NCBI GenBank assembly: GCA_020025595.1
Contig: JAHHRV010000002.1
Span: forward strand, 151,713-215,712
Length of the DNA: 64,000 nucleotides
Reading direction: 5' to 3'
Origin: Oscillospiraceae bacterium
Lineage (GTDB): Bacteria; Bacillota; Clostridia; Oscillospirales; Oscillospiraceae
The stretch's first letter is position 1; each line of letters starts with the position of its first letter. This document shows positions 16,901 to 25,330 of this stretch, one piece after another. The notes beneath the pieces were generated by a model that was not told the DNA's origin, ran no database searches, and saw only the letters and a program-made list of their open reading frames with translations. The position numbers and the translations under genes are program-made.

Positions 16901-16906
16901 ATTATA
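16901..16906 (-). promoter_or_regulatory. -10 element of the fatty-acid synthesis operon
   Basis: TATAAT on the minus strand, 58 bases upstream of acpP. No good -35 is present at 17-bp spacing (TCTTTG), the usual state of a promoter that needs an activator. Confidence 0.7.
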
Positions 16907-16914
16907 CTGATCTG

Positions 16915-16954
16915 CCGTTCCGCCAAAGAAACTGTGGCGTTCCAAAAGCGTTCC
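16915..16954 (-). promoter_or_regulatory. SARP-like heptamer direct repeats at the fab promoter
   Basis: Reading the minus strand: GGAACGC, 4 bases, GGAACGC, 15 bases, GGAACGG, then exactly 8 bases to TATAAT. The repeat starts are 11 and 22 bases apart, so all lie on one face of the helix. Known SARP activators bind heptamer direct repeats with 11- or 22-bp periodicity, the last ending 8 bp from the -10. A SARP-type regulator is encoded at 4768-6771. The link between site and protein is inference. Confidence 0.6.
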
Positions 16955-17044
16955 TATTTTGTAAACAATTTGTGAAATTGACTTTTTTCAAAGTTCAAGA
17001 TTCGCTTGCAATAGAGAACAGCATAAATCGACGTAAAACAAAAA

Positions 17045-17078
17045 AGCGGGAGTAAATCGTTCAAAATGCACTCCCGCT
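17045..17078 (-). terminator. Terminator after the relaxase remnant
   Basis: A 9-bp perfect stem (17045-17053 with 17070-17078) followed on the minus strand by a T6 run. Confidence 0.7.
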
Positions 17079-17345
17079 GAAATTTTTTCGTTCCCAACTG
17101 TCTCTGTTTTTCTTTTTGTCCTGCCTTTGCTGTGCCTGCTGTTGCTGTTTCTGACGCAGACGTTCACGGAGCAACGCATTATCTGCCTTGATCTGACGGT
17201 TGATTTCACAGCGGTCAGAGATGACATCCTTTTTCTCCAATTCACGGGCAACCACACCCTCGTGAATAGTCGGCTGCTCGGTCAAGCCCCGATCTGCATG
17301 GCTGCGGTGGTCGATGCGCTCGTCCTGTCCGTATTGCTCCAAATA
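17061..17345 (-). pseudogene. Fragment of a MobA/MobL-family relaxase
   Basis: The frame reads EQYGQDERIDHRSHADRGL, then EQPTIHEGVVARELEKK and NRQIKADNALLRE. RIDHRS-x-x-RGL is the conserved C-terminal end of the MobA/MobL nicking domain. The catalytic Tyr and His motifs are missing upstream, and the tail degenerates into a Gln/Lys-rich sequence. It is what remains of a mobilisable element. Confidence 0.75.
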
Positions 17346-17448
17346 GCATTAAACGCTTTGAAATGTTTAACAACTCATAAGGATGTGGGTCACCGCCGCA
17401 TGGGTAATACCATGACGGCGGTCCTATGTTTTTACTGACCTATCGCTC

Positions 17449-17688
17449 CTACGCATCAAGATAAGTGGTACTGCACTTATGGATTTCCCAAAACAGATAA
17501 TGTCCGACTTGTTTATACAACAGAATTCCCTCGTTTTTATCGCCTAAAGAAAAAGGGGGCAATCCCGAAGGATTGCCCCACACACCAATTTCAAATTTCG
17601 GCTGTTCCGGTAGTTTGATATCCGGAAGTAAATAATCTCCCTGCTGAGTATAGGTTCCGCCATTCTGTTCGAATATAGTTTGTTCCAT
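17449..17688 (-). pseudogene. tnpV: Truncated TnpV-like transposon protein
   Basis: The 79-codon frame starts MEQTIFEQNGGTYTQQGDYL, then IGVWGNPSG. The first 40 residues match TnpV, a small protein of clostridial transposons (ETIFEQMGGTY.. QGDYLLP ..IGIWG). After that the sequence loses similarity and ends early. Function is presumably lost. Confidence 0.65.
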
Positions 17689-17763
17689 AGTCTTGACCTC
17701 CTGTAATTTGATTGTACTTTCATTTTACAGGAGACTGTTCTAAATTACGAATGTGCGGATTAA

Positions 17764-17803
17764 AAAAGCCGAGGAGAACCATTTACGACCCTTCTCGGCT
17801 TTT
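17764..17803. terminator. Bidirectional hairpin terminator
   Basis: A 10-bp stem AAAAGCCGAG/CTCGGCTTTT (17764-17773 with 17794-17803) with A/T tracts on both sides. It separates the ABC-2 permease gene from the TnpV remnant. Confidence 0.75.
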
Positions 17804-17886
17804 TCATTGTCCCGCTGCAATGCTCGTTGTTCTAATTTCAGTAAACTGTCCTCTGTAACCCCGGAACATTCCCGGGTGGGTTTTTC

Positions 17887-19458
17887 TTATGTTCTGATGC
17901 GGAATGTCTGCGGCGCAAAGCGATAAACAAGAATGCTTGCAACGATAGAATACAGCACACAAAATGCAATGCAGGCAATACCAAACACCAGAATGGGCAG
18001 TTTTACCTGCATCAGTCCCCAGCAAACCAGATATGTTGCAGACATAATGATCTGGTAGGTACCGCTTTTGATCTCTGTACCTGCGTTATAGGGCTGGAGC
18101 AAATAATATATCGTCAGGTAATGGATGGAGAAAAACACACTCATGCAGAGGATGGAAACAACCAGCACCACATAATTGAGCAGATTGTCCGTGCCGCCGG
18201 ATACATACAGAAGCAGCGCCAGACCTGCGCCGATGACCGCCGCCGGCACGGCGTTGATCTTCATGATCTCCCGCAGACGGATGCGGAACAGCTTCAGCAC
18301 AGACTTCGGCTGTTTATAGAAGGAATAGGTCAGCAGACTGTGATCGCAGTTCATGAACAGCGCCTGGGTAAATCCGGTACCACGATTGATGGCATACATA
18401 ATGAAAGTAAAATACGGAAGCCAGTTCAGAATCATGTCATTGATATCCGGTCTTGCCTCCGGGACGAAGTACAAAAGAATCAGAGCGCCGCAGAGAACAA
18501 TCAAACAAATCGCTGCGATTTTCACGGTAGACTGCCACAGGATTTTCCGATGCCGCCGGATGAACAGCTCATTTAAGTACTCAAAGCCCTTGCGTTTGCT
18601 GGTAATAGAGGTATCTGTGGAAATGGCTTTCTGGCTGGTGGTTTTCGCTTGGGCCTTCAGGTCATCCATCTGATTCACCACTTGGGCCAGAAGCTGCTGA
18701 TTCACATCCCGATAATGCCGGAATGTGACAATTTTACGAATGCTGAACACGCCCAAAACAGCAAATACAAGCATGACACCCATCGACACGGCAGAAGGCA
18801 GCGCAATTCCCAGCGCAGGCACGATATACGCCACTGCCATCAAGCAGGCTGTCATCACCCAGAACCCCTTGGGCAGCTTGTTCTCATTGTAAACAAAGCC
18901 CTTTTTCTCGTAGTTCCGCAAAGAATAAGCAACCACAAACAGCTTCACGCCCGCCACGCAAAACGGAATCATCAGGCAGAACCAAAGCGGAACCCCTTGA
19001 TGCAGTCCGAAAAAGATTGAAAAAGGCAGGAATCCCACCAAAACCTTCAATGTAGCATAGCAGTAATTGGTCAGGGTATATTCTCTGGCGTCCATCCGCA
19101 GCAGGATCATGGCATAGTACTTGTCCCGGGTAGGGTCAAAAACCGTAGTATTGGCATATGCCCCCACCATCGTCAGGCAGAGCAGGATATGCAGGAACAC
19201 CTGATCTGTCGGCAGATTTTCATACAGCAATCCCACACCGCAGATCATGAGAAGAAAATACAGGAGCTTTCCTGCAAAGATCGTGATAAGCTCCCAGATT
19301 GCAGCAATCACATTTGCAAAAATTTTCAGACCGCGGGACTGATAGAGCCTTTCCGGCAGGATCTTTTTCAGAAGCGGTACCTGCTTGAGGGCATACAGAA
19401 TGCTGTTGACCCTGTATGTATTCTTCAGGGAAAAGGAAATGCGAAAAGTCTTATACAT
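17887..19458 (-). CDS. ABC-2 type exporter permease
   Basis: 523 residues. The start MYKTFRISFS at 19458 has GGAGG six bases upstream and overlaps the end of the ATPase gene. About 12 hydrophobic helices fall in two groups separated by a charged cytoplasmic stretch (about residues 260-310). It lacks a recognisable sequence motif beyond the overall ABC-2/ABC-transporter permease look. With the ATPase it forms a two-gene exporter of unknown substrate; a lantibiotic-immunity or drug-resistance-type role is common for such pairs. Confidence 0.75.
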   Translation of the reverse strand: MYKTFRISFSLKNTYRVNSILYALKQVPLLKKILPERLYQSRGLKIFANVIAAIWELITIFAGKLLYFLLMICGVGLLYENLPTDQVFLHILLCLTMVGAYANTTVFDPTRDKYYAMILLRMDAREYTLTNYCYATLKVLVGFLPFSIFFGLHQGVPLWFCLMIPFCVAGVKLFVVAYSLRNYEKKGFVYNENKLPKGFWVMTACLMAVAYIVPALGIALPSAVSMGVMLVFAVLGVFSIRKIVTFRHYRDVNQQLLAQVVNQMDDLKAQAKTTSQKAISTDTSITSKRKGFEYLNELFIRRHRKILWQSTVKIAAICLIVLCGALILLYFVPEARPDINDMILNWLPYFTFIMYAINRGTGFTQALFMNCDHSLLTYSFYKQPKSVLKLFRIRLREIMKINAVPAAVIGAGLALLLYVSGGTDNLLNYVVLVVSILCMSVFFSIHYLTIYYLLQPYNAGTEIKSGTYQIIMSATYLVCWGLMQVKLPILVFGIACIAFCVLYSIVASILVYRFAPQTFRIRT

Positions 19459-20158
19459 GCTCTTCCTCCCGCAGCGCTGCAATGATTTTATCCTTGAATT
19501 CGCTGTTATTCAGATTGGATTTCTCCACCACTTCCAGTTCTCCGTGGCTGAGCAGCACGATCTCATCACACAGATCCAGCGCAAGATCCATGATATGGGT
19601 GGAAAAAATCGTGATTCTGCCATCCTTGAGGGAACGCAGCAGCTGCTTCATCTCCTCTGCCACCACCACATCCAGAGAGGTCAGCGGCTCATCCAGCAGC
19701 AGGATATTGGGCTGTGCAATGATGTTAACCAGCATCTGCATCTTGTTTTTCATGCCGTGGGAGTAGTCCTTCAGCAGCTTATCCCTGTCTTCTGAATCAA
19801 TACTCATCTCATCAAAGTATGCATCCAGAGTCTTGGGATTTTGGATGCTCGCCTCGTTGATGTCCATAAAGAATTTCAAGAACTCCCGGCCGGTAAGAAA
19901 CTCCGGAACAGTAGGCGTAGACAGCACATAGCCGATGTCCTCCGCCTTTACCTCCCGGCGTTTTCCGGCTTCCTCCAGAAAGATGTTGCCCCGGTCGGCC
20001 TTGATGTCCCGGTTCAGGCAGTTAAACAGCGTAGTTTTACCGGCACCGTTTCGTCCCAGCAGGCCATAGATTTTTCCCTCTTCAAAAGTAAAATTGATAT
20101 CCTTCAGAACTTCCTTTTTCTCAAAATGCTTGGACAGGTGTTCAATCACAAACTTCAT
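19451..20158 (-). CDS. ABC transporter ATP-binding protein
   Basis: 235 residues. Walker A is GLLGRNGAGKTTL near 34. The signature motif is replaced by KDYSHGMKNKMQ (SHGM instead of SGGQ, as in ABC-2 ATPases). Walker B is ILLLDEPLTSLD and the switch His is in IFSTHIMD. It powers the overlapping permease gene. First gene of the operon. Confidence 0.9.
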   Translation of the reverse strand: MKFVIEHLSKHFEKKEVLKDINFTFEEGKIYGLLGRNGAGKTTLFNCLNRDIKADRGNIFLEEAGKRREVKAEDIGYVLSTPTVPEFLTGREFLKFFMDINEASIQNPKTLDAYFDEMSIDSEDRDKLLKDYSHGMKNKMQMLVNIIAQPNILLLDEPLTSLDVVVAEEMKQLLRSLKDGRITIFSTHIMDLALDLCDEIVLLSHGELEVVEKSNLNNSEFKDKIIAALREEEHV

Positions 20159-20220
20159 ACTGTTCTCCTTTTCCTGATTTTTATACTTTCCATGTAAAAT
20201 ATTGGAATTTGTTTTTCATT

Positions 20221-20248
20221 ATTATATACGCAGAAAACCAAACATCAA
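20221..20248 (-). promoter_or_regulatory. Promoter of the ABC-2 exporter operon
   Basis: On the minus strand TTGATG (20243-20248), a 16-base spacer and TATAAT (20221-20226). Confidence 0.65.
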
Positions 20249-20316
20249 GTTTTCTTCATATTTTTTAAGAAAGATTTTCAGATTCATTTTCCTCATATCA
20301 TTTCCCCAAATAAAGT

Positions 20317-20349
20317 AAGGGCATGGAAGCAGATCACTTCCATGCCCTT
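20317..20349 (-). terminator. Terminator after the GH16 gene
   Basis: A 13-bp perfect stem (20317-20329 with 20337-20349) and a T-rich tail on the minus strand. Confidence 0.8.
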
Positions 20350-20398
20350 TTTGCGTTATTTTATTGAAGAAGTACCGTTGCAAGGTTCTATCGGATGC

Positions 20399-23300
20399 TT
20401 ACTCAGCGGATGCATTTTTCTCCTGCAGGAAGGTGACCTTCGCCAGCTGTACATCCGTGTTCAGCACATCCTTGACCCCGCCTTTTTTCAGCTGATACTG
20501 TACGCCCTGATACTCCGGGAACACGATCTTAACATAGTTCGTACCCTGAGGCAGACCGTATGCATCAAAGGTCACACGGGCAAATGCCGGGTGTCCGTCT
20601 GTATAGTTTTCCACGGTGGTTGTCTTTTCAAACAGCGTCCATGTCTGATTGTCTGCAGATGTATAAATCTTAAAGTCAAGATTTGCGCCGTTTTTCAGGG
20701 AGGTGCGAATGCTGCGACCATCATACCAGCCGCCGGAGTTCCAGACATTGCCGTCAGACAGCGTCTGATAATAGGTGGTCAGGTGTACATCCTTTGCCTG
20801 AGGAATGTGATAGACCAGCGCCTGCTCTCCGGATGCGCCTTCGCTCACAGCCACACGGTCTGTCTCCACACGGGGCTGACCGCCGTAGAAGAAGTTGTCT
20901 TTATCCTGCCATACCGGTGTATCGGGGCCTTCTGCGTGGTGGATTTCCATCAGGCCTTCGCTTGCAAACACGGGAGTCGTCAGATAGGGGTCCTCCACAG
21001 CCTCAGCATGAATGTTTTCCAGATCGTCAAAGCGTGCAATGGGCTGACCTTCCTGCTGATAGACACGAATCCAGTCAATCAGGAAATCGCTGTCCTGCTT
21101 TGTCTCCTGACGGGTATAGTCAACGGGGCCTACCCAGCCGTCACCGACCTGTGTTTCCAGAATCATGAACATGGGACGGGTGTGCATTGCGTCACGATCC
21201 CACTTGCCCCAGACCGTATCAAATACATGGTTGCCGTCAATATAGAATGTGATGCGTTCAGGGTCCCATTCCACTTCAAACACATGGAAGTCCTGGCACC
21301 AGGCCTCATAATTCTTTGTGGAAAGGCTCCGGGACATCTTGTTCTTGCCCAGAATTCCGAAGTGATTGGTGGTCCATGCATCCCAGGCATCCTGACCCAG
21401 GTACTCCAGAATATCGATTTCGTCGTGTCCGGTTTCGTCCTGGCAAAGCATCCAGATTGCAGGCCAGATGCCCTGAGAATCGTTGGGCTTTGCACGGGCA
21501 GCTACACGGCCAAACTGGAAGGAGAATTTGTTCTTGGACTCAACTCTGCCGGAAGACCAGGTAACATGCTCAGCAAGCTCCTGCTGCTGGTAGCGATCCC
21601 AGCCTACTGCATTGATAAGCTCTTCGGTAGTGCCGTAGTTTTTGCTGTTGAGAACCAGGCAGCCGTCCTTCACGCTGACAGCCTGCTTGTTGTAGATTGC
21701 ACCGTGGTTTGCCATGCCGTCGATGATCTGCCACTTGCTTGTATCCAGCGTGTCATCGTTAAACTCATCGCTCCACACCAGAGTGTCATACTTGGAGGCA
21801 GGTGCAACATATTCAGGTCTTGTTTCGTTGTAGTTATCTCCGGTAGCCCAGATTTCGATTTCGGAGTATTTGGTAGGCTGTTCGTCAGCCTTGTTTACGG
21901 TGAAGCGTACATAGCTGCCTGTCTTGCCATCGCCCAGATCAATGGACATCATGTCCGGGCCCTGAGTCCAGTTCTGGGCGCTCCATACGACTGTGCCCGC
22001 ACTGGTGGGCTTATTGGAAACCGATACGGATACAGACTGATAGGTTCCCTCTTCCAGCTTGAAATTGATCTTCTTGAAGCTGTACTGGTTTCTGTACTCA
22101 AACTGGAGCCAGCGCTGGCCCTGGCTGTTGTGTACGGCAAAATTATCGTCCACCTGACCGTCAGTAATTGCTTCGATATTTGTGGGAGTCAGACCGCGCA
22201 CATAGGGCAGCTTATTGGCTGCGATGTTTCTTGCGCCGCCTGCAGTCGGAATTTCAGGTGCTTCAGCTTTGGGGACAGATGCAATTACCCGGATTTCATT
22301 GAACTGAACGCCGTTGCTCATGCCCTGCCAGACACCGAAGGGGATCTTGTGGATGTGATGGCCCCGCTGCCAGATTCGGATGTACTGAGCATCCACCGGT
22401 GCATCCAGCTTGATGGTCTGGGGCTGACCCTTTGTCTGATAGGTTTCAGCCACATCTGTTCCGGTTTCACCGCCGAAAATCACCACAGAATCCGTAAAGT
22501 CCGGATTTGCAGACAGCTCCACCTTTACATTTTTGAAGGTGCAGTATGCGTTCTTATAGGTGTTGCGGTACAGCTGTACTTCTTTTACCTTCTGAACCTT
22601 ACCGAAATCATACTCAAGATACACATCCTGCCAGCTATCCCAGCCATTGTTTTCCTGATTGGCATTCTCTCTGCCTGCTACGATTTTGGTATTGCCGTGG
22701 TCATTTCTGTCGGAATCTGCGTTGCCGAGGTTTCCGTCAGTTGCGAAAGAAGGATTTGCAATAAAGATATTGGTCGAGGTAGAGGCATCACCCGCCACAG
22801 GAGTATTGCTGTTTGTGGTGGGAATCTTTCCGGCCAGGATGTTGGCATCCACCATTTCTTCGCCGGGCTCTGTTTCCGTCGCAGGAGGAACTTCCGTTTC
22901 TGCGGGGACTTCTGTTGTCACAGGAATCTCTGTTTCCGCAGGGGCCTCTGTTGTTGCAGGAACCTCGGTCGTAGGGGGAACTTCCGGTTCTGCATTGACT
23001 TGAGCATACACCTCAATTTCATTAAACCGGGCAGAATTGCTCATGCCGTTCCAGGAATCAATGGTGTTGGTAATGTAGTGACCGCGCTGGTAAATTCGGA
23101 TGTACCGGGCGCTGATGGGGCTTTCTGCCAGAATGGACTGCACATCGCCCTTTGCTCCCAGTGTCAGGCAGTCCGCCGCAGCAGCATCAACCTCCTGGGC
23201 GGTTTTGGCTTTGCCGGTTTCGCGCACATCCTGTGTGTCGAACAAAACAATGGGGTCTGTAAAGGCTTCGTCGCTGGACAGCTCTACTTTCACATTCTTA

Positions 23301-23668
23301 AATGCGGAAACCGCCGACAGATAGGTGTTACGGTAGATATCCACCCTCTGCACGAGGCGCTCCTCGCCGAAATCATATTGCAGATAAACATCCTGCCAGC
23401 CGTCCCAGCCGTTATTGGGCTGGGCAGCGTCTTCCGTTCCGGACAGAATGATGGTGTTGTTCTTATCCTGTCTGGAGTTTGCTCTGCTGCCATCTGTAGC
23501 AGCGTTGGGATTCGTGATTTCCACATTGGAAGTAGGTGCTTTGCCTGCCAGAATATTCTCTGAACCTGCGCTTGTTTCTGCTTGTACCGGGCTGGCGGGG
23601 AACATTCCTACCAGCAATGCAGATGTCAATAACATGGACAGGCATTTGCGTGCGAAGTTTTTTTGCAT
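20399..23668 (-). CDS. Secreted GH16 glycoside hydrolase with F5/8-type C binding modules
   Basis: 1089 residues. A signal peptide of about 30 residues ends near VQA. Two discoidin-like (F5/8 type C, CBM32-like) modules at about 38-225 and 275-470 share WDGWQDVYL/WDSWQDVYL and YIRI-QRGH motifs, joined by a Pro/Thr/Glu linker. A third discoidin-like module lies at about 485-610. The GH16 catalytic domain (about 630-885) begins LVWSDEFNDDTLD and holds the active site HDEIDILEYLG (E-x-D-x-x-E) near 750. A final beta-sandwich follows, with no wall anchor. GH16 enzymes cleave beta-1,3/1,4-glucans or galactans, some in mucin glycans. The nearby fucosidase makes host glycan a plausible substrate, but this is not proven. 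Confidence 0.88.
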   Translation of the reverse strand: MQKNFARKCLSMLLTSALLVGMFPASPVQAETSAGSENILAGKAPTSNVEITNPNAATDGSRANSRQDKNNTIILSGTEDAAQPNNGWDGWQDVYLQYDFGEERLVQRVDIYRNTYLSAVSAFKNVKVELSSDEAFTDPIVLFDTQDVRETGKAKTAQEVDAAAADCLTLGAKGDVQSILAESPISARYIRIYQRGHYITNTIDSWNGMSNSARFNEIEVYAQVNAEPEVPPTTEVPATTEAPAETEIPVTTEVPAETEVPPATETEPGEEMVDANILAGKIPTTNSNTPVAGDASTSTNIFIANPSFATDGNLGNADSDRNDHGNTKIVAGRENANQENNGWDSWQDVYLEYDFGKVQKVKEVQLYRNTYKNAYCTFKNVKVELSANPDFTDSVVIFGGETGTDVAETYQTKGQPQTIKLDAPVDAQYIRIWQRGHHIHKIPFGVWQGMSNGVQFNEIRVIASVPKAEAPEIPTAGGARNIAANKLPYVRGLTPTNIEAITDGQVDDNFAVHNSQGQRWLQFEYRNQYSFKKINFKLEEGTYQSVSVSVSNKPTSAGTVVWSAQNWTQGPDMMSIDLGDGKTGSYVRFTVNKADEQPTKYSEIEIWATGDNYNETRPEYVAPASKYDTLVWSDEFNDDTLDTSKWQIIDGMANHGAIYNKQAVSVKDGCLVLNSKNYGTTEELINAVGWDRYQQQELAEHVTWSSGRVESKNKFSFQFGRVAARAKPNDSQGIWPAIWMLCQDETGHDEIDILEYLGQDAWDAWTTNHFGILGKNKMSRSLSTKNYEAWCQDFHVFEVEWDPERITFYIDGNHVFDTVWGKWDRDAMHTRPMFMILETQVGDGWVGPVDYTRQETKQDSDFLIDWIRVYQQEGQPIARFDDLENIHAEAVEDPYLTTPVFASEGLMEIHHAEGPDTPVWQDKDNFFYGGQPRVETDRVAVSEGASGEQALVYHIPQAKDVHLTTYYQTLSDGNVWNSGGWYDGRSIRTSLKNGANLDFKIYTSADNQTWTLFEKTTTVENYTDGHPAFARVTFDAYGLPQGTNYVKIVFPEYQGVQYQLKKGGVKDVLNTDVQLAKVTFLQEKNASAE

Positions 23669-23804
23669 GGTCATCTTCCTTTCAGGTTAGGTGTGCGCGC
23701 TTGCGCTGAATACTGATTGCTGCTTATCCTTTGCATTGTTTTCATTCTAAACTGCGGAGCCGTCAGACTCCTGCAAAAGACAGTCAAAGCACTTCCTCAG
23801 CGCT

Positions 23805-23813
23805 ATTATAACA
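23805..23813 (-). promoter_or_regulatory. Extended -10 promoter of the GH16 gene
   Basis: TGTTATAAT on the minus strand, about 137 bases upstream of the GH16 start, with no clear -35. The long leader (23669-23800) shows no recognised riboswitch. Confidence 0.5.
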
Positions 23814-23937
23814 AAGGGATTCTCAAAAATAGGATACACAAATGCTACTACTATGCGCACAATTTTTAACCACTTTTCGGGATACTGCAGCAGAATAGTG
23901 CACACACCGTCATATCGCTTCATACAGGTTCCCCGTA

Positions 23938-23966
23938 TTGCAGTTCTGCACGGAATATTGTATGAT
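23938..23966 (+). promoter_or_regulatory. Promoter of the MazG-like gene
   Basis: TTGCAG (23938-23943), a 17-base spacer and TATGAT (23961-23966), 40 bases before the start codon. The 330 bases between this gene and the GH16 gene hold only the two divergent promoters. Confidence 0.7.
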
Positions 23967-24006
23967 ATAAAAAATCATCACTTTACAGAAGGGAGTCACC
24001 TACCCA

Positions 24007-24360
24007 ATGACCCAAGAAACAATCGATATGGTGCTGAAATTCCGGGATGACCGCAACTGGAGACAGTTTCACAATCCCAAAGATCTGGCAATTTCACTGA
24101 GTCTGGAAGCTGCGGAATTGCTGGAGATTTTCCAGTGGAGCGGCACGGATCTGGAATGCCGGGACAAGCTGGATAAAATCCGGGAAGAGCTTGCAGATGT
24201 GGTATCCTACAGCGTGCTGCTTGCTGATGTCTGCGGCCTGGATCTTGACGAAATTGTTCAGGAGAAGATGAAGCGAAATGCCGAAAAATACCCGGTCAGC
24301 AAGGCCTATGGCAGCAAAGCCAAATACACAGAGCTTGCCAAGAAGGATTCTTCCAGATAA
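24007..24360 (+). CDS. MazG-like nucleotide pyrophosphohydrolase
   Basis: 117 residues, all-alpha NTP-PPase family of the RS21-C6/MazG-related type. Metal-binding acidic motifs are SLEAAELLEIFQW (E-x-x-E) near 38 and REELADVVSYSVLLAD (E-x-x-D) near 61. Such enzymes clear non-canonical dNTPs such as dCTP derivatives. Ribosome site GAAGGGAG precedes the ATG. It is read in the same direction as the next gene, which has its own promoter. Confidence 0.85.
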   Translation: MTQETIDMVLKFRDDRNWRQFHNPKDLAISLSLEAAELLEIFQWSGTDLECRDKLDKIREELADVVSYSVLLADVCGLDLDEIVQEKMKRNAEKYPVSKAYGSKAKYTELAKKDSSR

Positions 24361-24420
24361 CCGGAAGCAGGCGCAGCTATTCCATGATTGAATCCCATTA
24401 CGAATTTCCGGACGCTTGCA

Positions 24421-24449
24421 TTGACAATTCCCGACCGCTTCCTTACAAT
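24421..24449 (+). promoter_or_regulatory. Promoter of the flavodoxin/ferredoxin gene
   Basis: Consensus TTGACA (24421-24426), a 17-base spacer and TACAAT (24444-24449). Confidence 0.8.
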
Positions 24450-24486
24450 AAAAGAATACTACTATACAAAGGGAATGATCATTGTC

Positions 24487-25236
24487 ATGCATCTTTATGA
24501 AATCACCTTCAGCCCCACCGGCGGCACCCAGAAATGTGCCGATCTGATTGCCGGAGGCTGGGAACAGGAACCGATCAGACTGAATCTGCTGAAACCGATT
24601 TCTGATTTTACATTTGAGCCGGATGACATCTGCCTTGTGGCGATGCCTGTTTTTGTTGGACGGATTCCCGCTGTGGCAGCTCAGCGGCTCGCCAAACTTC
24701 ATGGCAACGGCGCAAAAGCGGTTCTGATCGCCGTCTACGGAAATCGTCTGGTGGAAGACGCTCTGGTGGAGATGGAGGATCTTCTGAAAGCGCAGGGCTT
24801 CCGTGTAGTTGCCGGAGTGGAGGCTGTTGCAGAGCACTCTGTTGTTCGTCAGTATGCCGCCGGCAGACCGGATGCAGCGGATGCTTTGGTGCTTGCAAAG
24901 TTTGCATCCAAAATCCGGGCAAAACTGGATTCCGGCAATCTGGAATGTCCGAAGCTTCCCGGAAATCGCCCCTATCGCGAAGCTGGCCCAGGACTGAAGC
25001 CTTTTGCAGATGATCGCTGTATCGAATGCGGCGTCTGTGCTGCCGAATGTCCCGTAGGTGCCATTTCTGTAACAAACCTGCGGACAGAAGATATGGACAA
25101 GTGCATCTCCTGTTTGCGCTGTGTTGCAGTCTGCCCGGAGCACGCACGGCACAATGACCCGCAGCGGCTGGAAGCGCTGGCCCAGCGGCTTGCCCCGGTA
25201 TGTACCCTGCGGCGGGATAATCAGCTGTATCTGTAA
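24487..25236 (+). CDS. EFR1-type flavodoxin/4Fe-4S ferredoxin fusion
   Basis: 249 residues. The N-terminal flavodoxin-like domain starts EITFSPTGGTQKCADLI, with FMN phosphate-loop residues SPTGGT. The C-terminus has two 4Fe-4S clusters: CIECGVCAAECPVGAI near 178 and CISCLRCVAVCPEHA near 205. This matches the EFR1 family (ferrodoxin). An electron-transfer role is likely; the partner is unknown. The start could also be an ATG at 24475, but AAAGGG is too close to it. A 16-bp terminator follows. Confidence 0.85.
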   Translation: MHLYEITFSPTGGTQKCADLIAGGWEQEPIRLNLLKPISDFTFEPDDICLVAMPVFVGRIPAVAAQRLAKLHGNGAKAVLIAVYGNRLVEDALVEMEDLLKAQGFRVVAGVEAVAEHSVVRQYAAGRPDAADALVLAKFASKIRAKLDSGNLECPKLPGNRPYREAGPGLKPFADDRCIECGVCAAECPVGAISVTNLRTEDMDKCISCLRCVAVCPEHARHNDPQRLEALAQRLAPVCTLRRDNQLYL

Positions 25237-25280
25237 GCAGCAGATTCAGCTTTTTCTGTCCAATTCCCAATAAAATAAGA

Positions 25281-25318
25281 AAAGCACTCCGAATCATTTC
25301 CTTGATTCGGAGTGCTTT
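25281..25318. terminator. Bidirectional terminator between convergent genes
   Basis: A 16-bp perfect stem (25281-25296 with 25303-25318) and a 6-base loop. Confidence 0.85.
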
Positions 25319-25330
25319 GATTTATGCATA

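Noticed and set aside
17386..17425. Hairpin ACCGCCG...CGGCGGT read as a regulatory RNA
   Set aside because: It lies between two dead element fragments, has no T run, and is best seen as leftover element structure.
20342..23563. A 1073-codon open frame antisense to the GH16 gene
   Set aside because: It lies exactly opposite a gene with clear domains, and its translation (Cys/Ile/His-rich, no motif) is what the complement of a GC-biased gene gives. It has no ribosome site and contains the GH16 terminator region.
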